Below, one piece after another: positions 54,568 through 64,000 of a stretch of DNA of 64,000 nucleotides. The position numbers and the translations under genes are program-made. Each line of letters opens with the position of its first letter. Positions within the stretch are counted from its first letter, which is position 1. The stretch comes from Pseudomonas reinekei (lineage in GTDB: Bacteria; Pseudomonadota; Gammaproteobacteria; Pseudomonadales; Pseudomonadaceae): the NCBI RefSeq assembly GCF_001945365.1, contig NZ_MSTQ01000006.1:310001-374000 (forward strand). The letters are read 5' to 3'. The notes beneath the pieces are model-generated. The model was not told the origin of the DNA and ran no database searches. It was given only the letters and a program-made list of their open reading frames with translations.

Positions 54568-57053
54568 CGGGTTTTCCCGGTGTCGGCGGTTTTTTCAAGA
54601 TCGCTGACCATGCGTCGGATGCGGTCAGCGAGTTTTTCCGAACTCATGCTTTCCCGCATGCGCTCCACCAGCAGTGGAAACCCGAGGGGCGTCGGGCGTT
54701 TGATCTGATGCAGGTCCAGTTTCATCCGGTTGATTCGCTCCAGCGTCTGTTCCAGACGACGAATATCCAATTCTTCCCGCAGCACTTCCTCCCCGGCCTG
54801 AGCCAGCAACAGGTTGCCCGCGTCATATTGTTTGAACACTTCGAAGAACAGACCGCTGGAGGCCTGGACTTGTCGCGTGCTTTTCGGCGCACCGGGGTAG
54901 CCGGCGAACACCAGTCCGGCAATCCGGGCGATTTCCCGAAAGCGGCGCAGCGCCAGTTCGCCGGCGTTAAGACTGGCCAACACGTCCTTTAACAGATCAG
55001 CGGGATTGAACAGGGCGGCATCGAGTTGCTCCGCCCAATCGACGGGCGTGGCGCTGAGCAACTCAAGGCCGTAATCGTTGACCGCAATCGAGAACGTTAA
55101 CGGTTGACGCTGACTGGCTCGCCACGCCAGCAGGCTTGCCAGCCCGAGATGCACTTGGCGCCCGGCGAAGGGGAAGAGAAAAAGGTGCCAGCCTTCGCGC
55201 GATTTCAGGGCTTCGGCCAGCAAACGGTCTTCGCTCGGTAAGCCTGACCAGTGTTGCTGCACCTGCAGTAAGGGGCGCATCGCCTGCATTTCCGGGCCGT
55301 CGTAATGCCCCTGCGCCGCCGCGCTGAATCGGGCGACCAGCGCTTGCGCCAGTTCGTTGGAGAGGGGCATGCGTCCGCCATTCCAGCGCGGTACCGCGGC
55401 TTTTTTCACCGTGCTGCGTTTGACATACGCGGTCATGTTTTCCACCCGCACCAGTTCCAGCAAACGACCGGCAAACAGAAAGCCATCGCCTGGCTTGAGC
55501 CGTGCAATAAAGCCTTCTTCGACGCTGCCCAATTGTTTTCCGCCGCCGCCCTTGCTCCAGAATTTCAACTGGACAGTCGCGTCGCTGACGATGGTGCCGA
55601 TGCTCATGCGATGCCTGCGGGCCAGTCGCGCATCCGGTACGCGCCACACACCGTGTTCATCGGGTTCGACCCTGCGGTAATCCGGGTAGGCGGTCAGGGA
55701 AAGCCCGCCATGGCGTACAAAAGCCAATGCCCAGGCCCATTCGGCCTGGTTCAGGTCCCGATAAGCCCAGGCTCCGCGTACTTCTTCGTACAGCTCATCG
55801 GGCACAAAACCGCCCCCCAATGCGATGCTCACCAAGTGCTGCACCAGCACATCCAGTGGCTTGACCGGCGACAGTCGCGGTTCGATACGACGTGCCGCCA
55901 CGGCATCCTGCGCCGCTGCGGCCTCGATCAATTCCAGGCTGTGCGTCGGCACCATGGTGACCCGCGACGCGCGTCCTGGCGCATGACCGGAGCGCCCGGC
56001 ACGTTGCATGAGCCGCGCGACGCCTTTGGCGGAACCGATTTGCAGCACCCGCTCCACAGGCAAAAAGTCCACACCCAGATCGAGGCTGGAGGTGCAGACC
56101 ACCGCCTTGAGTTGGCCGTCCTTGAGGGCGCGTTCGACCCAGTCACGGGTGTCGCGGGACAATGAGCTGTGATGCAAAGCGATTAACCCGGCCCAGTCCG
56201 GACGCGCCTCGAGCAAGGCTTGATACCAGATCTCCGATTGGGCACGGGTGTTGGTGAACACCAGGCTGCTGGCGCTGGATTCGAGCTCGCTGACCACTTG
56301 CGGCAGCATCTTCAGCCCGATGTGCCCGGCCCAGGGAAAGCGCTCGATCGCCGGCGGGAGAAGGGTGTCAATGCGCAGCTCTTTTTTGCTCTGGCCCTGA
56401 ACGCTGATCCCGCCACCGTTTGGGATCAGCACCTGCTCGGCGTGCGCCTGATTACCCAAGGTCGCGGAAACGCCCCAGACGATCAGGTCGGGATGCCAGC
56501 GGCGCAAACGGGCGAGAGCCAGTTGCAACTGCACGCCGCGTTTGTTGCCGAGCAATTCGTGCCATTCATCGACCACCACCATGCGCAAGCTCGAAAGTGC
56601 TGTTTGCGCGTCGGCACGGGCAAGCATCAGGGTCAGGCTCTCTGGCGTAGTGATCAGCGTGGTCGGTAGTCGCCGACTCTGGCGCGCCCGTTCGCTGCTG
56701 CTGGTATCGCCGGTACGCAGGCCGACGGTCCACGGAATCTGCAAATCCTGCAGCGGCGCTTCAAGTGCGCTGGCGGTGTCGGCGGCCAAGGCGCGCATGG
56801 GGGTTATCCACAACACAGTCAGGGGCTCGGCCACGGGCTTGCGTTTGCGGGATGTTTCTGCGGGAGAGGAGGCGCGAGCGAAGCGATTGAGTGCGCCGAA
56901 CCACACCGCGTAGGTTTTGCCGGCGCCGGTGCTGGCATGCAACAGCCCGGATTGTCCTTGTTTTACCGCCGTCCAGACTTGTTTCTGAAAGGCAAACGGC
57001 TTCCAGCCGCGAACGGTGAACCAGCGTTTAGCGAAGTCAGTGGTGGTTCCCAT
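54564..57053 (-). CDS. lhr: Ligase-associated DEXH helicase (Lhr core)
   Basis: 829-aa superfamily 2 helicase that unwinds RNA-DNA hybrids and partners the repair ligase set. It has Walker A ([11 protein letters not shown], near residue 42), a Walker B variant [10 protein letters not shown] (DEWH in place of DEVH), SATLG, and motif [14 protein letters not shown] winged helix and Lhr-core domain of about 350 residues follow ([20 protein letters not shown]). Its stop overlaps the pdeM start. The frame starts [20 protein letters not shown]. Confidence 0.92.
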   Translation of the reverse strand: MGTTTDFAKRWFTVRGWKPFAFQKQVWTAVKQGQSGLLHASTGAGKTYAVWFGALNRFARASSPAETSRKRKPVAEPLTVLWITPMRALAADTASALEAPLQDLQIPWTVGLRTGDTSSSERARQSRRLPTTLITTPESLTLMLARADAQTALSSLRMVVVDEWHELLGNKRGVQLQLALARLRRWHPDLIVWGVSATLGNQAHAEQVLIPNGGGISVQGQSKKELRIDTLLPPAIERFPWAGHIGLKMLPQVVSELESSASSLVFTNTRAQSEIWYQALLEARPDWAGLIALHHSSLSRDTRDWVERALKDGQLKAVVCTSSLDLGVDFLPVERVLQIGSAKGVARLMQRAGRSGHAPGRASRVTMVPTHSLELIEAAAAQDAVAARRIEPRLSPVKPLDVLVQHLVSIALGGGFVPDELYEEVRGAWAYRDLNQAEWAWALAFVRHGGLSLTAYPDYRRVEPDEHGVWRVPDARLARRHRMSIGTIVSDATVQLKFWSKGGGGKQLGSVEEGFIARLKPGDGFLFAGRLLELVRVENMTAYVKRSTVKKAAVPRWNGGRMPLSNELAQALVARFSAAAQGHYDGPEMQAMRPLLQVQQHWSGLPSEDRLLAEALKSREGWHLFLFPFAGRQVHLGLASLLAWRASQRQPLTFSIAVNDYGLELLSATPVDWAEQLDAALFNPADLLKDVLASLNAGELALRRFREIARIAGLVFAGYPGAPKSTRQVQASSGLFFEVFKQYDAGNLLLAQAGEEVLREELDIRRLEQTLERINRMKLDLHQIKRPTPLGFPLLVERMRESMSSEKLADRIRRMVSDLEKTADTGKTR

Positions 57054-57126
57054 GCTGGCGGGTGCGCTCTGGACGTGTTCTTTCAGTGACCGCGGGGCAA
57101 TGGGACAAGTTTTACTGCGATGACTT

Positions 57127-57216
57127 CTAGGAGCAATCTTGCTCGCGATGACGGTGTGTCAGGCGACGAGGACGTCAGCCGAAAAACCGCTATCGCGAGC
57201 AAGCTTGCTCCTGCGA
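57127..57216. repeat. REP element pair
   Basis: CTAGGAGCAATCTTGCTCGC with GATGACGG and the inverse TATCGCGAGCAAGCTTGCTC with CTGCGAGG, in the 175-base gap between lhr and aotP. Confidence 0.88.
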
Positions 57217-57228
57217 GGGAGAGGTGAA

Positions 57229-57993
57229 TTACTTCAGGTTACCGCTGAGGAACTGCTTCAAGCGCTCACTCTTGGGATTGCCCAGCACGTCTTCCGGCGC
57301 GCCTTCTTCCTCCACCAGACCCTGGTGCAGGAACAGTACCTGGCTGGATACCTTGCGGGCGAAGCTCATTTCGTGGGTCACCATGATCATGGTCCGACCT
57401 TCTTCGGCCAGGCCCTGGATCACTTTGAGCACTTCACCCACCAGTTCCGGGTCCAGCGCCGACGTCGGTTCGTCGAATAGCATGACTTCCGGCTCCATGG
57501 CCAATGCCCGGGCAATCGCCACGCGTTGCTGCTGACCGCCGGAAAGGAATGCCGGGTATTGATCGGCCACCCGCGCCGGTAAACCGACTTTGTCCAGGTA
57601 GCGGCGGGCACGGTCTTCGGCTTCCTGCTTGCTGCAGCCCAGCACCCTGCGTGGCGCCATGGTGATGTTTTCCAGCACGGTCATGTGGCTCCACAGGTTG
57701 AAGTGCTGGAACACCATCGCCAGGCGGGTGCGGATCCGTTGCAGCTCGTCGGGATCGGCAACGTGCATGCCGTGGCGATCCTTGATCATGCGGATGGCCT
57801 GGCCGTCCAGGCTCATGGCGCCGTCGTTGGGTTGTTCGAGAAAGTTGATGCAGCGCAGGAAGGTACTTTTGCCCGAGCCGCTGGCGCCGATCAGGCTGAT
57901 GACGTCGCCGGTGTTGGCCTTGAGCGAAACGCCTTTGAGCACCTGATGATCGCCGTAGCTTTTATGCAGGTCTTCGATGGTCAGTTTGTACAT
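57229..57993 (-). CDS. aotP: Arginine/ornithine ABC transporter ATP-binding protein
   Basis: Drives uptake of arginine and ornithine. 254 aa with Walker A ([20 protein letters not shown]), the signature [20 protein letters not shown], Walker [14 protein letters not shown] and the switch His ([10 protein letters not shown]). Start 57993 ([20 protein letters not shown]) is by family. It ends the aotJQMOP operon; in P. aeruginosa the next gene is argR, but here lhr follows beyond a REP. Confidence 0.94.
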   Translation of the reverse strand: MYKLTIEDLHKSYGDHQVLKGVSLKANTGDVISLIGASGSGKSTFLRCINFLEQPNDGAMSLDGQAIRMIKDRHGMHVADPDELQRIRTRLAMVFQHFNLWSHMTVLENITMAPRRVLGCSKQEAEDRARRYLDKVGLPARVADQYPAFLSGGQQQRVAIARALAMEPEVMLFDEPTSALDPELVGEVLKVIQGLAEEGRTMIMVTHEMSFARKVSSQVLFLHQGLVEEEGAPEDVLGNPKSERLKQFLSGNLK

Positions 57994-58006
57994 GGAACAT
58001 GCATCC

Positions 58007-59125
58007 TCAAGGCGAAAGTAGGTAGCCGCTGCGATAGGCTTCGGTGCCCGCGACATGGGCGATCACCATGCCGGCAGTGGCCATGCGGCGCAGCGAGCGG
58101 GCGTACATCAGGCCGGCGGCGGTGCAATGGACTGGAGTGACGCGATCGGTGATCGGGTCAATGATTTCGGCGATCAGTTGCCCCGCTTCCAGGTACTCAC
58201 CCGGCAGTGCGGTGAACACCAGCAAACCGCCGACGGGCGTCGCCACCGGCTCCACGCCGGCCAGCGGCGTAGCCGGGTAGGGCAGCTCTGGCATCGGCGC
58301 CGGTTCGCCGGCAATTGCACCGAAGTGAATCAGGTAATCGATCACGGCCTGGCTGTCGAGGCTGGCCAGCGGGTGATTCACATCGCCCTGGCCGCGCAGT
58401 TCGACGGTGACCGAGAAACTGCCCGGTGGAATGTCGAACTGTTCGCCGAAGCGTTCCTTCAACTGCCACCACAGCAGGGTGAAGCATTCATCGAACGACT
58501 GCCCGCCGGAATCAGTGGCCAGCAAGCTGGCTTCGGAACCGATGTAACGCGCCAGTGGTTCGACCCGCGCCCAGGCTTCGGGCGTGGTGTACAGGTGCGC
58601 GACGGCTTCGAAATCGCAGTGCAGGTCCAGCACCATGTCGGCGTCGCAGGCCAGCCGTTGCAGGGTCAGGCGTTGCGATTGCAGTTGGGTGGTGGCGGTC
58701 TGCCGTGCCAGTGCGTTGCGCAGGCTGTGGCGGATCAGTTCGAGATTGCGTTGCGGGTCGTCGCCGAGCTGACCTTCGATCTCGTTGCCGACCTCTTCGC
58801 TCAAATCGACGAACCAGCGGTTGAAGTTCTGCCCGCTTTCCAGCTCGTAGCGACCCAGCGGCACGTCCATCAGCACTTGTTCCAGGCCGACCGGATTGGC
58901 CACGGGAACCAGGACGATTTCACTGCGCAGCCGCCCGGCCGCTTCCAGCTCGGTCAGGCGTTGCTTGAGGTGCCAGGCGACCAGCATGCCGGGCATTTCA
59001 TCGGCATGCAGGGACGACTGGATGTAGATTTTGCCTTTGGCCGGTTGAGGGCCGAAGTGAAAACTGTGGATCTGTCGTGCTGTCCCCGGCAGCGGGGCCA
59101 GCAGGTCATGAATCTGGTGGCGCAT
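58007..59125 (-). CDS. aotO: AotO, succinylglutamate desuccinylase/aspartoacylase-family protein
   Basis: 372-aa zinc carboxypeptidase-like enzyme of unknown substrate in the arginine transport operon. Metal ligands are visible as [12 protein letters not shown] (His-x2-Glu) and [15 protein letters not shown]. The C-terminal biotin-like beta region ends with [15 protein letters not shown]. Start 59125 ([20 protein letters not shown]) is chosen because the longer frame runs into aotM. It is not needed for transport in P. aeruginosa according to the operon's first description, as I recall it. Confidence 0.88.
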   Translation of the reverse strand: MRHQIHDLLAPLPGTARQIHSFHFGPQPAKGKIYIQSSLHADEMPGMLVAWHLKQRLTELEAAGRLRSEIVLVPVANPVGLEQVLMDVPLGRYELESGQNFNRWFVDLSEEVGNEIEGQLGDDPQRNLELIRHSLRNALARQTATTQLQSQRLTLQRLACDADMVLDLHCDFEAVAHLYTTPEAWARVEPLARYIGSEASLLATDSGGQSFDECFTLLWWQLKERFGEQFDIPPGSFSVTVELRGQGDVNHPLASLDSQAVIDYLIHFGAIAGEPAPMPELPYPATPLAGVEPVATPVGGLLVFTALPGEYLEAGQLIAEIIDPITDRVTPVHCTAAGLMYARSLRRMATAGMVIAHVAGTEAYRSGYLLSP

Positions 59126-59136
59126 TGCGAAAAATC

Positions 59137-59847
59137 CTAGTGGGTCGGCCCAAGGAAGGCCAGCCATCGGCGTTCGGCGAGACGGAACATTCCAACCAGT
59201 GCAAAGGTGACGGTCAGGTAGATCAGCGCGGCGATGCCGAACGACTGGAAGGTCAGGAAGGTCGCCGAGTTGGCGTCCCGGGCGACTTTCAGGATGTCCG
59301 GGATGGTCGCGGTGAACGCCACGGTGGTCGAGTGCAGCATCAGGATCACTTCGTTGCTGTAGTAAGGCAACGAGCGCCGCAGTGCCGAAGGCATGATGAC
59401 GTAGGCATACAGCTTCCAGCCGGTCAGCCCGTAGGCCTTGGCTGCTTCGACTTCACCGTGGGCCATGCTGCGAATCGCCCCGGCGAAAATCTCCGTGGTA
59501 TAGGCGCAGGTGTTCAGGGCAAACGCCAGGATGGTGCAGTTCATCGCATCGCGGAAGAAACTGTCGAGCACCGGTTGCGCCCGCACGGCGGCGAGGCTGT
59601 AGATCCCGGTGTAGCAGATCAGCAACTGGATATACAACGGCGTGCCACGGAACAGGTAGGTGTAGAACTGCACCGGCCAGCGAATGTAGAAGTGCGGTGA
59701 AACCCGGGCGATGGACAGCGGGATCGAGACGATGAACCCGATGAAAATCGACGCGCTGAGCAGCCACAGGGTCATGGCCAGGCCGGTGATGTTTTGGCCG
59801 TCGGTGTAGAGGAAGGGTTTCCAGTATTCCTGCAGGAGTTCAATCAT
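59137..59847 (-). CDS. aotM: Arginine/ornithine ABC transporter permease AotM
   Basis: 236-aa inner-membrane subunit with five membrane helices and the permease EAA loop (AHGEVEAAKAYGLTGWKLYA). Its start overlaps the aotQ stop by four bases. The paired permease AotQ and the ATPase AotP complete the transporter. Confidence 0.93.
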   Translation of the reverse strand: MIELLQEYWKPFLYTDGQNITGLAMTLWLLSASIFIGFIVSIPLSIARVSPHFYIRWPVQFYTYLFRGTPLYIQLLICYTGIYSLAAVRAQPVLDSFFRDAMNCTILAFALNTCAYTTEIFAGAIRSMAHGEVEAAKAYGLTGWKLYAYVIMPSALRRSLPYYSNEVILMLHSTTVAFTATIPDILKVARDANSATFLTFQSFGIAALIYLTVTFALVGMFRLAERRWLAFLGPTH

Positions 59848-60572
59848 CTTACGGCCTCGCGGGTCCCGGCGGCGTAGCGGCGTTCGAGCCAGCGCAGAAT
59901 GAAGTTGGAGGCACTGGTGATCAGCAGATAGATCAGCGCAGCGAGCACCAGGAAGTAGAACAGTTGATAGGTGCTTTTACCCGCATCCTGGGCAGCCTTG
60001 ACCAGATCGGCCAGACCGATGATCGACACCAGCGCAGTGGCCTTGAGCATCACCATCCAGTTGTTGCCGATACCCGGCAGGGCGTAGCGCATCATCTGCG
60101 GGAACACCACGATACGAAACCGCTGGCCGCGCTTGAGGCCGTAGGCGGTGGCTGCTTCGACCTGGCCGCGCGGCACTGCAAGGATGGCGCCGCGGAACGT
60201 CTCGGTGAAATACGCGCCGTAAATGAAGCCCAGGGTCAGAACCCCGGCGCTGAACGGGTTGATCTCGATGTATTCCCATTCCATGTAGTCGGTGAGCGAC
60301 GTCAGCCAGGTTTGCAGGCTGTAGAAAATCAACAGCATCAGCACCAGGTCCGGCACCCCGCGAATCAGCGTGGTGTAGCACTGGGCAACCAGGCGCAGCA
60401 GTTTGACTTTGGACAGTTTGGCGCTGGCGCCGAGCAGGCCGAGCAACACGGCCACCAGCAGCGACATCGCCGATAATTTGATGGTCATCCAGGTGCCTTC
60501 CATCAGCAAAGGACCGAAGCCCTTAAGGCTGAAGGCGGAGAGCCCCAGAGTTTGCAGGAGGTTTTCGAACAT
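59844..60572 (-). CDS. aotQ: Arginine/ornithine ABC transporter permease AotQ
   Basis: 242-aa permease of the HisQ family with an EAA loop (PRGQVEAATAYGLKRGQRFR) and five membrane helices. It precedes aotM with overlapping stop and start. A hairpin terminator lies just upstream, between it and aotJ. Confidence 0.93.
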   Translation of the reverse strand: MFENLLQTLGLSAFSLKGFGPLLMEGTWMTIKLSAMSLLVAVLLGLLGASAKLSKVKLLRLVAQCYTTLIRGVPDLVLMLLIFYSLQTWLTSLTDYMEWEYIEINPFSAGVLTLGFIYGAYFTETFRGAILAVPRGQVEAATAYGLKRGQRFRIVVFPQMMRYALPGIGNNWMVMLKATALVSIIGLADLVKAAQDAGKSTYQLFYFLVLAALIYLLITSASNFILRWLERRYAAGTREAVR

Positions 60573-60594
60573 AAATCAGCAACCTGATCGGATG

Positions 60595-60622
60595 AAAAAA
60601 GCGCCCATCGCGAGATGGGCGC
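60595..60622 (-). terminator. Terminator-like attenuator between aotJ and aotQ
   Basis: On the minus strand GCGCCCATC / GATGGGCGC stem followed by TTTTTT (60595-60600). It lies right after the aotJ stop and before the aotQ start. Partial termination would make more binding protein than permease, as in many ABC operons. Confidence 0.8.
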
Positions 60623-60628
60623 CGGGCA

Positions 60629-61411
60629 TTATTTGCCGCTGTACAGATTCAGATCGCCAAAGTGTTTCTTCTGAATGGTGGCGTAGGTGCCATCATCGTG
60701 TAACGCTTTGATACCTTTATCCAAAAGTGCTTTCAGCTCGGTGTTACCTTTCTTAATACCGACCGCTGTCTTGGCTGGCAGCAGTTCGCTGTCGACCGGC
60801 TTGCTGACTTCGTAGCCCTCGCCTTTTGGCGACTTCAGGAAGCCCAGTTCGGCTTGCAGCATGTCCTGGATCGCAGCGTCGAGACGGCCGGAAGTCAGGT
60901 CCGAATACACCTGGTCCTGGTTCTGGTAGGCCTGGGTTTTCACGCCAGCCTTGTCCAGAACGGCTTTGGCGTAGGCTTCCTGGATGGTGCCTTGCTCGTA
61001 GCCGACGGTTTTGCCCTTCAGTGAAGCGACGTCTTCGCTCAGGCCGGAACCTTTCTTGAACACGTAGGCGGTTGGGCCGGAGAACAGCTCACTGGAGAAG
61101 TCGATGACTTTTTCACGGGCCGGGGTGACGGTCATCGAAGAGATCACACCGTCGAATTTATTGGCCTTGAGGCCAGGAATCATCCCGTCGAAATCGCTTT
61201 CGACCCATTTGCACTTGACCTTCAGCTCGGCGCAGATTGCGTTGCCCAGATCGATGTCGAAGCCCACCAGGCTGCCGTCGGCCGCTTTCGACTCGAACGG
61301 TGCGTAGGAAGGATCAACGCCAAAACGCAATTCTTTGTATTCCTTTGCCATGGCGGAGCCAGCGGCCATGCACAACGCCAGTGCAGAAAGGGTCAGCAAT
61401 GCTTTTTTCAT
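60629..61411 (-). CDS. aotJ: Arginine/ornithine-binding periplasmic protein AotJ
   Basis: Captures arginine and ornithine in the periplasm. The 260-aa protein has signal peptide MKKALLTLSALALCMAAGSA, then the family blocks LRFGVDPSYAPFESKAADGS and FDIDLGNAICAELKVKCKWV. It is the first gene of the operon. AGGGA precedes the ATG. The 206 bases to the right hold the promoter but no ArgR box could be assigned with confidence. Confidence 0.95.
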   Translation of the reverse strand: MKKALLTLSALALCMAAGSAMAKEYKELRFGVDPSYAPFESKAADGSLVGFDIDLGNAICAELKVKCKWVESDFDGMIPGLKANKFDGVISSMTVTPAREKVIDFSSELFSGPTAYVFKKGSGLSEDVASLKGKTVGYEQGTIQEAYAKAVLDKAGVKTQAYQNQDQVYSDLTSGRLDAAIQDMLQAELGFLKSPKGEGYEVSKPVDSELLPAKTAVGIKKGNTELKALLDKGIKALHDDGTYATIQKKHFGDLNLYSGK

Positions 61412-61617
61412 TATTTATTCCCTAAAACCAATATGAGCGCTTGTGGCGCAGAATTATTGTTACTGGTAAGCGTAAGACCTAATGAAAGTAGCAATTTCCG
61501 AACCAGAGTGCCGAACAAGCGTTTAAAAGGCGCGCGGGAAATTGCCGGAGGGGATTAGTGCACGAAAATGGGCAGCGTGGGAAGCCTGCACCTTTTCGGT
61601 TCGAATAGACAAAAGAG
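61412..61617 (-). other. Upstream region of the aot operon
   Basis: 206 AT-rich bases to the right of aotJ, expected to hold its promoter. Only AGGGA before the start codon is clear. The rest of the gap up to the ligase is the inverted repeat element. Confidence 0.5.
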
Positions 61618-61743
61618 CCTGTGGCGAGAGAGGTTGCTCCCGCTCGGCTGCGCAGCAGGCGTACGCAACATCGATCAGGCATCGCGTGAATAGGTTTTGG
61701 GGCCGCTTCGCAGCCCAGCGGGCGCAAACTCCCTCGCCACAGG
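61618..61743. repeat. Long inverted repeat element, GTGGCGAG family
   Basis: CCTGTGGCGAGAGAGGTTGC at the left and CAAACTCCCTCGCCACAGG at the right form outer arms about 95 bases apart. The interior holds more short inverted segments (CTCGGCTGCGCAGCAGGC, GGGGCCGCTTCGCAGCCCAG). It fills most of the gap between aotJ and the ligase gene and differs from the GAGCGAGC/GCCGGCTTGC REP family. Confidence 0.75.
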
Positions 61744-61751
61744 GGGGCGGG

Positions 61752-63440
61752 TCAGGCAAGCAGGTCCTGCAAGGTGCCGAGATGGTCGGCCTCATCGACG
61801 GTTTTATCCTGGCGCCAGCGCAGCATCCGCGGAAAGCGCACCGCAATCCCGCTTTTGTGCCGCTTGGACAGGGCAATCCCCTCGAAGCCCAGCTCAAACA
61901 CCAGGCTCGGTTTGACGCTGCTCACCGGACCGAACTTTTCCACGGTAGTTTTTCGCACGATGCTGTCGACCTGCCGCATTTCTGCATCGGTCAGTCCTGA
62001 ATAGGCCTTGGCAAAGGGCACCAGCGTACGTTCGCTGGCATCGGGCGGACCGTCCCAGACGGCGAAGGTGTAGTCGCTGAAAAGACTGGCCCGGCGGCCA
62101 TGACCGCGTTGCGCGTAAATCAGGACGGCGTCGACGCTGAACGGGTCGACCTTCCATTTCCACCAGACGCCCACATCCTTGGTTCGCCCCACGCCATAGC
62201 GTGCGTCGCGAGCCTTGAGCATCATGCCTTCGACCCCGAGGCGGCGAGAGGCCTCGCGCTGGCGGGCGAGGTCGAACCAGTCATCGCCGGTCAGCAGCGG
62301 CGACGCCAGTAATGCCGGGTGATTACAGCGGGCAATGACCTGCTCCAGCTGCACACGCCGCTGCGCCTGCAATTGATTGCGCCAGTCTTCGCCCGCCCAT
62401 TCCAGCAAGTCGTACGCGAGGATAACCACCGGGATATCGTTGAGCATTTTCTTGCTGAGGGTTTTCCGACCGATTCGCTGTTGCAGCAGGGCAAAAGGTT
62501 GCACGGCGGGGGCGGTCGGCGAGTGTGGGTTGAAGGCGTCGTCGGTATCCGGTTGAGCGCTTTTCCAGACCACGATCTCCCCGTCGATCACCGTGCCGTC
62601 AGGCAGGCCGTGAAGCAGGTTTCCCAGTTCGGGAAAGCGTTCGGTGACCAACTCCTCACCCCGCGACCAGACCCACAATTGGCCGGCACGCTTGACCACT
62701 TGGGCGCGGATGCCATCCCACTTCCATTCCACCTGCCAATCGCTGGCGGGGCCAAGCAACGCGTCGAATTGTTCGACCGGTTGCGACAGAGCGTGGGCGA
62801 GAAAAAACGGATAAGGCTGACCGCCTCGCTGGGCATGTTCATCGGCCGATTCGGCGGCGATCAGTTTCAAGTAACTGGCGGCGCTCGGGCGATTCGACAG
62901 ATCGGTGTAGCCCACCAGCCGTTGCGCCACGCGTTTGCTGTCCAGTTGCGCCATGGACGCGAGCGCGCGGGTAACCAGCAATTTGGAGACACCCACGCGA
63001 AAGCTGCCGGTGATCAGTTTGATGCAGACCATCAGACTCGTGCGGTCCAGTTGCGACCAGAGTTCGGGCAGTTGCCGGGTCAGCACATCAGGCGATTCGC
63101 CGCGCAATGGCAGAAGCTTGTTTTCGACCCACGCGGTCAGCCCGTCGGTGGACACGTGGGGTGCCTCGGGCAGGATCAGCGAAATGGTTTCCGCCAGATC
63201 GCCCACGGCCTGATAACTCTCTTCGAACAACCACGGCGACAGCCCCGAATGCGTCACGGCCAGCTCATGCAGAAGACGCACCGGCACCAGTTGCCGGGGC
63301 CGTCCACCGGACAGGAAGTACACCGCCCACGCAGCATCTTCCGGTGCGGCTTGCGTAAAGTAGCGTTGCATCGCCGCCAGTTTCGCGTTGCTTGAGGTCG
63401 TCGCATCGAGCTCGGCGTACAACTCGGCGAATGCCCTCAT
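61752..63440 (-). CDS. ATP-dependent DNA ligase (Lhr-associated)
   Basis: 562-aa ligase. The N-terminal DNA-binding domain (residues 1-200) precedes the nucleotidyltransferase with lysine motif EWKWDGIRAQVVKR near residue 240, motif III VIDGEIVVWK, motif IV EGMMLKARDARY and motif V WWKWKVDP. A C-terminal OB domain follows. Ligases of this size accompany an exonuclease, Lhr and PdeM in many bacteria. Its ATG overlaps the upstream exonuclease stop (ATGA). The lhr-pdeM pair that normally follows is 4.7 kb further on, past the aot operon. Confidence 0.93.
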   Translation of the reverse strand: MRAFAELYAELDATTSSNAKLAAMQRYFTQAAPEDAAWAVYFLSGGRPRQLVPVRLLHELAVTHSGLSPWLFEESYQAVGDLAETISLILPEAPHVSTDGLTAWVENKLLPLRGESPDVLTRQLPELWSQLDRTSLMVCIKLITGSFRVGVSKLLVTRALASMAQLDSKRVAQRLVGYTDLSNRPSAASYLKLIAAESADEHAQRGGQPYPFFLAHALSQPVEQFDALLGPASDWQVEWKWDGIRAQVVKRAGQLWVWSRGEELVTERFPELGNLLHGLPDGTVIDGEIVVWKSAQPDTDDAFNPHSPTAPAVQPFALLQQRIGRKTLSKKMLNDIPVVILAYDLLEWAGEDWRNQLQAQRRVQLEQVIARCNHPALLASPLLTGDDWFDLARQREASRRLGVEGMMLKARDARYGVGRTKDVGVWWKWKVDPFSVDAVLIYAQRGHGRRASLFSDYTFAVWDGPPDASERTLVPFAKAYSGLTDAEMRQVDSIVRKTTVEKFGPVSSVKPSLVFELGFEGIALSKRHKSGIAVRFPRMLRWRQDKTVDEADHLGTLQDLLA

Positions 63441-64000
63441 GACCGTGCCTCGACGAGCGCGGGTTCGGCGGCCAGCGGTTCTTCTTCATCGTCGCCGTAT
63501 TCGGTATCGAAGGCCTGGGCGTCGAGGCCTTGCTCGCACAGGTGCCGTACCAGCACCGCGACAGAGCCGTGAGTGACCATCACCCGTTGCGCGCCGCTCT
63601 GCTCAATCGCCCAGAGCAAGCCGGGCCAGTCTGCGTGATCGGAGAGCACGAAGCCGCGATCCACCCCGCGTCGCCGACGGCTGCCACGCAGACGCATCCA
63701 GCCGCTGGCGAAGCCATCGCTGAAATCGCCAAAGCGGCGCATCCAGGTACTGCCGCCTGCTGAAGGCGGGGCGATGACCAGCGCTTTGCGCAGCACGGGA
63801 TCGTTTTTTTCGATGTCGCCGGCGTAGATCGTGGGGGGCAGATGAATCCCCGCTTCCCGGTAAACCCGATTCAGTGGCTCGACCGCGCCATGGGCCACTA
63901 TGGGGCCGAGGCTGGCATCGATACCGTGGAGAATGCGCTGGGCTTTGCCGAAGGCGTAGCACAGCAGCACGCTGGTTTTTTTTTCGGCCGCGTTGGCTTG
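63437..64000 (-). CDS. Ligase-associated metallo-beta-lactamase exonuclease (5' part outside window)
   Basis: C-terminal 187 residues of an SNM1/beta-CASP-type nuclease; the frame is open to the right edge (QANAAEKKTSVLLCYAFGKA). Visible are VLSDHADWPGLLWAIEQSGA, with the Asp-His metal motif, and the C-terminal MVTHGSVAVLVRHLCEQGLD, with the terminal His. Together with the ligase, Lhr and PdeM it forms a repair set predicted to process and join broken ends. The ATG at 63970 is internal. Confidence 0.88.
   Translation of the reverse strand, partial: QANAAEKKTSVLLCYAFGKAQRILHGIDASLGPIVAHGAVEPLNRVYREAGIHLPPTIYAGDIEKNDPVLRKALVIAPPSAGGSTWMRRFGDFSDGFASGWMRLRGSRRRRGVDRGFVLSDHADWPGLLWAIEQSGAQRVMVTHGSVAVLVRHLCEQGLDAQAFDTEYGDDEEEPLAAEPALVEARS

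Overview
The window is chromosomal DNA of a Pseudomonas of the fluorescens type. This rests on roughly 60% GC, the order ispF-truD-surE-pcm-nlpD-rpoS-rsmZ-fdxA-mutS, a Gac/Rsm small RNA, and many Pseudomonas-style REP elements between genes. About fifty core genes are cut by one accessory block, a phage-tail bacteriocin (R-type tailocin) cluster placed between mutS and pncC(cinA)-recA-recX.

Layout. 1-833: 3' part of fghA. 875-5998: ispF-truD-surE-pcm with overlapping stops and starts, then nlpD and rpoS. 6107-6425: rsmZ with its GacA upstream site and promoter. 6482-9527: fdxA and mutS on the minus strand. 9663-23939: tailocin cluster, made of a self-cleaving LexA-like repressor, a repressed promoter, a structured leader RNA, holin, baseplate V/W/J/I, tail fibre and its chaperone, sheath, tube, a frameshifted tail assembly chaperone, tape measure, U, X, D, endolysin and a nested spanin pair. 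24020-26138: pncC, recA (with LexA box), recX. 26182-32477: LOG-family protein with a highly folded upstream region, two small proteins, tapT, erdR, dgkA, finR-like regulator, fpr. 32603-39921: trmO, rhlG, DUF1456 protein, an odd pseudouridine synthase, a GNAT protein, rimO, kup. 40247-44187: mprF-acvB (aminoacyl-phosphatidylglycerol). 44427-44888: two near-identical initiator tRNA genes. 45148-53850: dinB (LexA box), a lipoprotein, proS, ampG, an alkyltransferase-like protein, a DUF481 protein, a cold-shock protein, dcd, a small proline-rich protein. 53908-64000, minus strand: pdeM-lhr, then aotJQMOP, then an ATP-dependent ligase and a metallo-beta-lactamase exonuclease. The last two belong to the same DNA-repair set as pdeM-lhr.

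The tailocin cluster has the gene order of the P. aeruginosa R-pyocin but no integrase, capsid, terminase or PrtN-like activator. Its repressor carries an Ala-Gly cleavage site and a Ser/Lys dyad, and recA lies just downstream of the cluster, so DNA damage (RecA filament) is the likely trigger. Four 16-bp operator-like inverted repeats of one design lie only at the repressor promoter and at the structural promoter.

The most interesting unexplained structure is in the transcript. The structural promoter is followed by about 280 nt of folded leader that ends in a strong terminator, and two further terminators sit in tandem between the fibre and sheath modules. The cluster can work only if RNA polymerase passes all three, which points to an antitermination or attenuation step not explained by any recognised protein here. 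Other points of note are a double slippery heptamer for -1 frameshifting, a multi-hairpin region upstream of the LOG-family gene, and the splitting of the ligase/Lhr repair cluster by the aot operon.
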